From a virus, in IMG/VR virus record IMGVR_UViG_3300019760_000004, positions 1 through 45,744 of that record: DNA of 45,744 nt. The stretch is one strand, 5' to 3'. The notes under the pieces were generated by a model. The model made no database searches, was not told where the DNA came from, and saw only the letters and a program-made list of their open reading frames with translations. Shown here one piece after another: positions 39,705-45,744 of the stretch. The position numbers were made by a program, and so were the translations under genes. How positions within the stretch are numbered: position 1 is the stretch's first letter; each line of letters opens with the position of its first letter.

Positions 39705-40265
39705 TTAAATTGATAAAATTCTATAAACAACTGTAATTTTTATATCACTATCTCAAGCTAAAGCTTCACCAGTAGCAACATTAATTTCAATATTATCATT
39801 AATTGCATTAACTAATTCAGCTTCAATTCAACCAACAGAAACAGCTTTATCTGCTGTAGCTGTTAATAATCAAGCTATATCTGCACTAACCTTAGTAGTT
39901 GCAGTTCAATATTTAACCTCTAGTGTAGTATTAGTAGTGTAAGCAGTTGTTGCATAATCAACAGTTGCTATAATCTTATCAACTACAATAACTTTACCAG
40001 CACCAGGAGTAGCTATTAATTCTATTGGAGTAGCATTTAATTGTAAAACATCAGCAGTAGCAATAGTAATTGTAGAAGTTTGTAAAATTCATTCATTTAA
40101 AATTGAATCATTTTTTGTAACTATACTAAAAGTAGTTGAATATAAATTTAATAATTCTTCTCCTCTAGTTTTTGTAACTTGAATTACATCATTAGTAGAA
40201 ATACTTAATGTTCAAAATCAAGTTTCTTCATCGTATGTAGCAGAACCAGTATATTTTAAAAACAT
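39705..40265 (-). CDS. Virion structural protein (tail tube-associated)
   Basis: 186 residues, beta-rich. 'LNATPIELIATPGAGKVIVVDKIIATVDYAT' (in parts) and 'TATADKAVSVGGIE' are found in small phage structural proteins next to the major tail protein or capsid decoration genes. High use of GGT Gly and Ala/Thr codons suggests good expression. Could be a second tail-tube or decoration protein. Confidence 0.65.
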
Positions 40266-40290
40266 TTTATTTTAAAATTAATAATTAAAA

Positions 40291-41166
40291 TTAAGCAACT
40301 CATCTTTCTATTTTGTCAATCATATATCAACCGATATTTGATACAAAACTTATTGGACTTGCAACTGGTGAACCAGCTTCAGCAATATCAACAAATCATT
40401 GAGTAATTGTTCATGATATAGAACCATTAACTAAATAATGAGTATTATATTTACTATCAGCATTTGGACATCATACTATTTTAACAATTAATTGTGGCAA
40501 TTGTATAACAGTTGATTTAACTCAAGTATATTTTGTAGCATTTGGTGTATAATCATAATCAATATCTACACCTGTACCAACTCAAGAAGTATCAGTCAAA
40601 AAAGTAATATAAGATTTTCAAATTTCTCAAGTAACACTTCAATCAGTATCAACATTAAGTGTATAATCTGTATCTAATACAAGAGGTGTACCATTATCAT
40701 CAACTACAACAGAAGTAACAACAGTATTATCTCCCATTTTGTTAGTAATAGGATAAACTGTACCTTTTCAAACTACAACTGCTCAAGCTTGAATAACTTC
40801 ACCAGTTATAGAAATAGGAGAAGCGGCAACATTTTGACTATTTAATCAACTAATTATTGAAATTGCATCAACATCAATATTTTCTAACCAATCTTGATTT
40901 ATTGTTATTAAAGGTCTTGTGTATTTAGTTTCAACATAATCACATTCGTCTCATCTTATAGATGCTTCTTGTGCAGCGAAATCTTTTACAATTTGTAATC
41001 AATTTACACCCCATAATCTAGTAAATACTGTATTTGCCTCAATATAAGATTCAATAGCATCTTCATTTACTCAAATTTGGTAAGCAGGTATACCAGCTGG
41101 AACATCAGCAACATATACTTTACCTGCTAAGTAAGAAGTATATTCATTGTTTTGATTAACTCACAT
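40291..41166 (-). CDS. Major tail protein
   Basis: 291 residues. Position between tail terminator and tape measure, with a beta-rich tail-tube fold: N-terminal 'AGKVYVADVPAGIPAYQIGVNEDAIESYIEANTVFTRLWG' (in parts) and a C-terminal immunoglobulin-like half with 'YVTNKMGDNTVVTSVVVDDNGTPLVLD'-like strands. GGT accounts for many of its glycines, as in the capsid gene. Confidence 0.72.
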
Positions 41167-41179
41167 ATTTTATATTATG

Positions 41180-41350
41180 TTAGTAAATAAAATTTTTAAT
41201 TAAATTCAAAAGTTTTTTATCTAAATCATATTCATTATTTTTTACATAACGAATTCATGAAATCATTGTATCACTTTTGAATTTTACTTTTATAGTTTCA
41301 GTTTTAATATTTTTAACCTCAACTATTTTCGTTTTTCTATTCGTATTCAT
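41180..41350 (-). CDS. Small basic protein between tail genes
   Basis: 56 residues, Lys rich ('NRKTKIVEVKNIKTETIKVKF'). Its start overlaps the end of the previous gene (41337). Function unknown, possibly a tail assembly accessory. Confidence 0.5.
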
Positions 41351-41759
41351 CTTTGAAAAATGTTACAAAATAATCTTTAATTAATATATTCCTTTCATTA
41401 TTATCTCTGAACGGTCTAAATTCTGATCATTCAGTAAAAGAACTTACAGTAAATCAATTAAAATCTTTGACTCAATTACAACTATCAAAACTTAAATTGT
41501 CTGTTACTATTCAACATATATCTATTAAATTAGTAAGTTTTACTGTATCTTTTTTTGTTAAAAATCTGAATTCTAACCTTGCTTGTCTTTGGCTGAAACT
41601 AGGTATTTGGCTAATTATATTAATTGCTATATATATATCTGTACTTATATCACTTTCTTTTTTAGGTTCTCAAAAAAATATGTTTTGTCAAACTATATCA
41701 GTTATATCAGTTATAGTTTTTATTTCTTGGATTATTTTTCAAACATTTACTGAGTTCAT
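41337..41759 (-). CDS. Tail terminator/completion-like protein
   Basis: 140 residues. 'IIQEIKTITDITDIVGQNIFFGEPKKESDISTDIYIAINII' (in parts) matches the start of tail-terminator-like proteins (DUF3168 group); beta-strands follow. It lies between the gp10-like and major tail genes. It is the only gene here seen to end with TAG. Overlaps both neighbours. Confidence 0.65.
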
Positions 41760-42106
41760 ATAGCTTTTTTAATAATAGTTAATATTTCTTTTTTTGATTC
41801 ATCATATCATCTAGTATACATTCTAGCTCAAGTTCATTGATAAAATATTGTTCATTTAGGCTTATTATAATTAAATTTTTTAGTTCAAACTCAATATTCA
41901 ACATAAATTCAATATTTTGTTTTATTAAGAACCTTTCAAATTAAAACATCTCAAACCTGTTTTGCTTTTTCTATTTCATTATTTCATAATAATTTTTTTG
42001 TATCTTCTGGAGTTTTTTCATCAATAGATTTTTTTAAAATTTCTAATCAATCATTTATAGCATTTTTTATATTTTTTTTCATTTTTCTTTCAAAACTTGT
42101 AAACAT
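41747..42106 (-). CDS. HK97 gp10-like head-tail/tail completion protein
   Basis: 119 residues. 'KSIDEKTPEDTKKLLGN', 'KYGIYVEYGVGTKKF' and 'GTGARMYTRGYDESKKEI' are the classical HK97-gp10 signatures (KTPxDTGxL ... Y-VEYGTG ... MFTRG). Joins head and tail after DNA packaging. Confidence 0.85.
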
Positions 42107-42139
42107 TATAATTCAGATTATGGTTTTAAAAATTTTTTG

Positions 42140-42490
42140 TTATTTCTTTTTTTCACTTACTTTTAATTCAAAATTATCTATTATATTATTTATATTTCTA
42201 AAAGCTAAAACATCATCAATAATAAAATCTCAATAAGTTCATAAATCAGGATCAATTAGTTCTATTAATTGTCATGATTTAACATTTACTTTATCTCATC
42301 ATAATACAACCGTATAAGCATAAGTTTTACCTTCAACTACAAATCAATTATTTTGATATTTATTTCTTTTATCTTTATAAAAATCACAATTAATTCATGA
42401 ATAAATAATAGTTGTACTTTCAGTTGGTTCTCAATTTACATCATAAGTTTCACTAGTAGATTTTATATTACAAATTTTATCTAAAAACAT
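42140..42490 (-). CDS. Head-tail joining protein candidate
   Basis: 116 residues, small beta-barrel-like ('YDVNGEPTESTTIIYSGINCDFY', 'YAYTVVLGGDKVNVKSGQLIELIDP', fragments). Its place between the gp6-like connector and gp10 fits a head-tail stopper. No family signature strong enough to name. Confidence 0.6.
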
Positions 42491-42496
42491 ATATAA

Positions 42497-43060
42497 TTAA
42501 TTAATTGTAAATATTTTATACTTTCAAAGAACAGAATTAATTGAATTAATTAAATTTTCAGCTTCACCATTTGAATTATCAAGTTCAACAGTTCTAGGTC
42601 AAAGAGTATATTTTGAAATTAATCATCATTCTTTTTTATTTAACTCCTGTCAAACAAGAATATACATTATTTCTTGAATATCTGCTGGTATAGTAGTAAA
42701 TCAAGCTGTATATGTAATAATAAATGACACAAATTTTAATCAAGTTAAATAAGTAGTTATATCATTAATAGTCACTTTATTTCATTCAATAATATAATCT
42801 GTATTTAATATTCAAGTATAAATAATTCAATTAATTGAATCAATAGAAGAAATTTCAGAAAATTCTAAAAAAAATTCTCACAAATTATTAATATCACAAA
42901 TTTTTATTCTACTTGTTTTTGTTCATTTACTAATATCTCAAATAATATTTTCAATCATTGCTTGTATTCAAGGAATAATTAAATTTATTCTATCATCTTG
43001 TGAAGTTCAACTAATTCAAAGAAAAGTTTTTGTATCAGCTAATGTTATCCAATTTGCCAT
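42497..43060 (-). CDS. Gp6-like head-tail connector
   Basis: 187 residues. 'MANWITLADTKTFLGISGTSQDDRINLIIPGIQAMIENIIG' (in parts) is the typical helical N-terminus of phage gp6/Phage_connect proteins. The rest is beta-rich with 'INGIIYTGILNTDYIIEGN'. Docks under the portal. Confidence 0.78.
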
Positions 43061-43075
43061 ATTTTTTTATTAATA

Positions 43076-43717
43076 TTAATCTTTTTTGATAATTTCTTCA
43101 GTTTTTGTATCTTTTTCTTCGTTTTTAGCTTCTTTTTCGCTTTCAGCTTCTACTATATCATTTTCTTTATTTTCGTTGCTTGTTTTATCTTCGTTTTTGA
43201 TAATTTCTTCAGTTTTTGTATCTTTTATTTCATCTCAATCAATTTTTAAAATTGTATTAAGATATTCTTGAAGTTTTTCTTTATTTAGATTTTTTATTTC
43301 TTTTTTTATTTCTTCTATTTCTAAATTTAAAGATTCATTTCATTTAACAATTTTTAAGATTTTTTCTTTTAAATCTTTTTTAATATCATTTTCATTTTTT
43401 TCTTGTTTTTTTCAAATATACTTTTCAAATAATTCAGCATTATCTATAAATGTAAAAGAATTTTTATAAAAACTTTTTAAGTTATTAAATTTTTTTTCAT
43501 TAACTTTTATAACTTCATTTTTTTTATATTCTATTCAATTTATTTTGCATTTCTTTTTAGATAAAACATATAAGTCTAAAAATTCAAAACTATTTTTATA
43601 ACAAGTTTTTAACCCGTTATAAACAGATTTTGAACATTCAAATATTTCTCATTTTTTTACTTCTCTTTTTCATTGTAGAGTTTCTACACGTGTGCAATGC
43701 AACGACTTTACTAACAT
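43076..43717 (-). CDS. Acidic head-associated protein with internal repeat
   Basis: 213 residues. An N-terminal ~60 residues ('LVKSLHCTRVETLQGKREVKKGEIFECSKSVYNGL', in parts) like small phage head proteins, then a coiled coil and an acidic tail in which 'EKDTKTEEIIK' occurs twice. The repeat is exact over ~33 nt in DNA (43084-43116 and 43193-43225). Function unknown, perhaps a head fibre or decoration protein. Confidence 0.6.
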
Positions 43718-43729
43718 AAATTTTTTAGG

Positions 43730-44278
43730 TTAAATTATATTATATTTCCAAATAAATCATCAAGATTGTTTAATTTTAAAATTACAACAACTAGATATAC
43801 CTCAAGCATTTATTCATAATTTTCTTTGTATGTCCATCATAGAATACCACGTTTTTATGAAATTTCATTGTAAATCGTATTGATTTACTTTTTTACTTAA
43901 TGGATTTTTTATTCAAGTTTTTCATATCCAAGGTTTATTAGGTTTTTTTCATAAAACCCTATAATTATGTAATTCATTTTCACTAGCTGTATTCCATTCA
44001 AGATTTTCAACTCTATTATCAGTTTTAATTCAATTAATATGATTAACTTGTGGTTTGTTTTCTATATTTGGCAAAAATATTTGTGCCACTAATCTATGTA
44101 CAGAAATTTGTTTTTTACAATTTCAAAATAAAACAACAAATACATATCAATTAGGTCTTTTAAATTGTTTCATTATTTTTTCTTTTCAAGTTTTTGCATA
44201 GTTTAAATTCTTTGCTCTTCCTAGATTAGAAATTTGATATTTTCATTTGTATCAAGGTATCTCTTTCCATATTTCCAT
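43730..44278 (-). CDS. HNH homing endonuclease (NUMOD4-HNH-NUMOD1), second copy
   Basis: 182 residues with 'WKEIPGYKGKYQISNLGRAKNL' (NUMOD4), 'SVHRLVAQIFLPN', '[25 protein letters not shown]' (HNH, fragments) and a C-terminal 'SMMDIQRKLGINAGGISSCC' repeat. Same domain order as the gene at 13530 but diverged. It sits between the major capsid gene and a head gene, as intergenic homing enzymes do. An 11-bp hairpin lies 37 bp upstream of its start. Confidence 0.93.
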
Positions 44279-44314
44279 GTTTTTATAGTTAGATTATAAT
44301 TATATTTTTTTGGG

Positions 44315-44343
44315 AAGCTAAGTAAATCTAACTTACTTAGCTT
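44315..44343 (-). promoter_or_regulatory. Strong hairpin in HNH leader
   Basis: A perfect 11-bp stem AAGCTAAGTAA/TTACTTAGCTT with a 7-nt loop, followed on the minus strand by CCC and A7, not U's, so not a terminator. Leader hairpins limit translation of free-standing homing endonucleases in other phages; the same is inferred here. Confidence 0.55.
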
Positions 44344-44400
44344 ATTACAGGAGCAACCCTAACCATATTTAAGATTTAATAGTTGTAATTGAGTGTTTAA

Positions 44401-44422
44401 AGGAGAAAAATTAATTTCTCCT
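44401..44422 (-). terminator. Hairpin after the capsid gene
   Basis: An 8-bp stem AGGAGAAA/TTTCTCCT with a 6-nt loop, 6 bp after the capsid stop, followed on the minus strand by a short TTTAAA. Partial terminator or processing site that would raise capsid mRNA relative to downstream genes. Confidence 0.55.
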
Positions 44423-44427
44423 AATTA

Positions 44428-45528
44428 TTAAGACATTTGGATATTTACTCAAAGAGCAATAGTTTTATCTAATCAAGCACTTTCATTAGCAATTCCAAAA
44501 CCAAATTCCATAGCACATATAATAACAGTTCATTTACCTACAATTCTTTGTACACCATATTCTGGAGTTTTACCAAAACCGTATTGGATAGCTGGTTTAT
44601 AAATTAAAGCTAAAGAACCATAATCATTACCAGTTGATTCATGAACTTTACCAGTTGCAAGACTCAAAGCTGGAAAATCTCTCATAATCATATTTTCAAT
44701 ACCATATATTTTTGAAAATACTCCAGTTTTGATTGTTGCTTCATTACCAAATTTGTCAATAGTTTTTACACTATCTAATCCCATTGCTTTTGTAGAAACA
44801 TTGTAAGGAGATAAGAATAATAAATCTTCTATTTGTGATGCATAATGTCCAACACCATTTATCATAGTTAAGAAATCACCATCAGACAAAGTAGATAAAT
44901 CAATAGCAGTATTTGCTATACCAACTTTTCTAATACCGTTATCACCTTGCATATAATATAAAGTAGACGCAGGAGTTGCAGAAGTATTTACATTACCTGA
45001 AGTAGCAGTATCAGCATTCAAAAGATAAGCATTAATAGTTCTATTAGCAGAAGTAGCTAGTCTTTTTCTTGCAATATTTTCTAAATTTCAAACAGAATAA
45101 GTTAATTCTCTATCAGATATAAAATATTCAGCTATAAATGGAGCTTGTTTAACTGTAACTTTATCAGTTGCAGGTCAATCTTTTGAAGCAGTTGAAACTA
45201 AATCACCAGTGGTATATTCTGTATTACCTCTCATTAATGTAGCTTCACCAATTACTGGAACTTCAGCAGATATAGGCATATTAGTTCAATGATTACCAGG
45301 TAATTTAATTAATAAATCATTAGTTTTATAAACCATATCAAGAACTGGGTCCATTACAACATTAGTAGGGATTAATTCCTCACCATAATTAGTATTAGTA
45401 GTATGATAAACTTCGTCTGCTTTTGTTTGTTTTTCAACATTTTTAGCTTCTAAATCAGCAATTTCTTTTTCATCAACATTTCATTTTATATCTACAAGTA
45501 ATTTTTGTAGACTTGTTAAATTTTTCAT
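44428..45528 (-). CDS. Major capsid protein (HK97 fold)
   Basis: 366 residues. Short charged N-terminal helix, then 'GEELIPTNVVMDPVLDMVYKTNDLLIKLPG' (in parts), 'MPISAEVPVIGEATL', 'KQAPFIAEYFISDRELTYS' and 'FGFGIANESAG' near the end, typical of HK97-type capsid proteins lacking a long delta domain. Follows the protease-scaffold gene. Of 32 glycines, 25 are GGT/GGA and only 7 TGA, opposite to most genes here. An internal TGA-free run at 44530-45021 is part of this gene. Confidence 0.9.
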
Positions 45529-45550
45529 TTTTTAAATTATTAGTTATAAA

Positions 45551-45744
45551 TTATCTTTTAATTTGTTTTATCAAATTAGTAAGTGGGTTTTCTTTTTTTT
45601 GATTTGCTTCTTGGTATCTATAAGTTTTTACTATAGGAGCATTTTCAATTTTAGAAATATAACTTTGGGCTTTTTCGTTTGTTTCTTGTAATACTTTCAA
45701 AGTATCAACTAAAATTCAAGCAAAATCATCCATTTCTTTTGTTA
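45551..45744 (-). CDS. C-terminal end of protease-scaffold gene (window-edge copy)
   Basis: The last 64 codons of the gene that starts at 1495. 45622-45744 repeats bases 1-123, and 45551-45621 holds the unique final 23 codons ('RYQEANQKKENPLTNLIKQI' then KR and TAA). Incomplete only because the circle is cut here. Confidence 0.9.
45622..45744. repeat. Terminal direct repeat, second copy
   Basis: Exact copy of bases 1-123; see that entry. Confidence 0.9.

Overview
This window is the near-complete genome of a tailed, siphovirus-type phage that reads UGA as glycine (translation table 25, the code of Absconditabacteria/SR1 and Gracilibacteria in the Candidate Phyla Radiation). Walker A motifs, a TOPRIM motif, a methylase motif I and the TerL P-loop all become canonical only when TGA is Gly. 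Nearly every gene is cut up if TGA is read as stop, so all CDS below were read with TAA and TAG as the only stops. Base composition is very A+T rich, and start codons follow A-rich leaders rather than Shine-Dalgarno sequences. The first 123 bases recur exactly at 45622-45744, so the molecule closes into a circle of 45,621 bp, and one gene (protease-scaffold) spans the junction.

Layout: a 632-bp control region (8841-9472) with two 44-bp direct repeats, a very A+T-rich tract and promoter boxes separates two divergent arms. The minus arm runs from 8840 down to 1 and on through 45744 to 29357. It holds a ParB-like protein and Dam-type methylase, small terminase, an RNA cluster (three tRNA-like genes with abnormal anticodon regions plus a strongly paired ncRNA), small membrane proteins including a TM2/zinc-ribbon protein, large terminase, portal, protease-scaffold, major capsid, HNH endonuclease, head-tail connectors, tail terminator, major tail protein, chaperone, tape measure, Dit, tail-tip protein, two receptor-binding/fibre proteins that share a duplicated module, and a small membrane/DUF1353 cluster where lysis genes would be expected.

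The plus arm (9473-29342) is the early/replication arm. It holds an HTH regulator, a terminator, a consensus sigma70-like promoter, about a dozen tightly packed unknown small genes, a free-standing HNH endonuclease, YopX, TOPRIM-SF3 primase-helicase, a P-loop protein, a Cys-cluster protein, SF2 helicase, an N6-adenine methylase and a PD-(D/E)XK nuclease. A second copy of the promoter follows, driving a structured non-coding RNA whose predicted start falls on the first base of a 20-bp stem. Then come an ssDNA-binding candidate, a Rad50/SMC-like ATPase, an MSHFTV-family protein and a Pif1/RecD-like helicase. The arms converge on a shared bidirectional terminator at about 29326-29360.

No integrase, DNA polymerase or RNA polymerase is visible, so the phage probably uses host polymerases and is probably lytic or episomal. 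The least explained parts are the tRNA-like/ncRNA cluster (5493-6307), the promoter-driven ncRNA (22258-22470), the low TGA use in the capsid gene, and an in-frame TAA inside one small gene.
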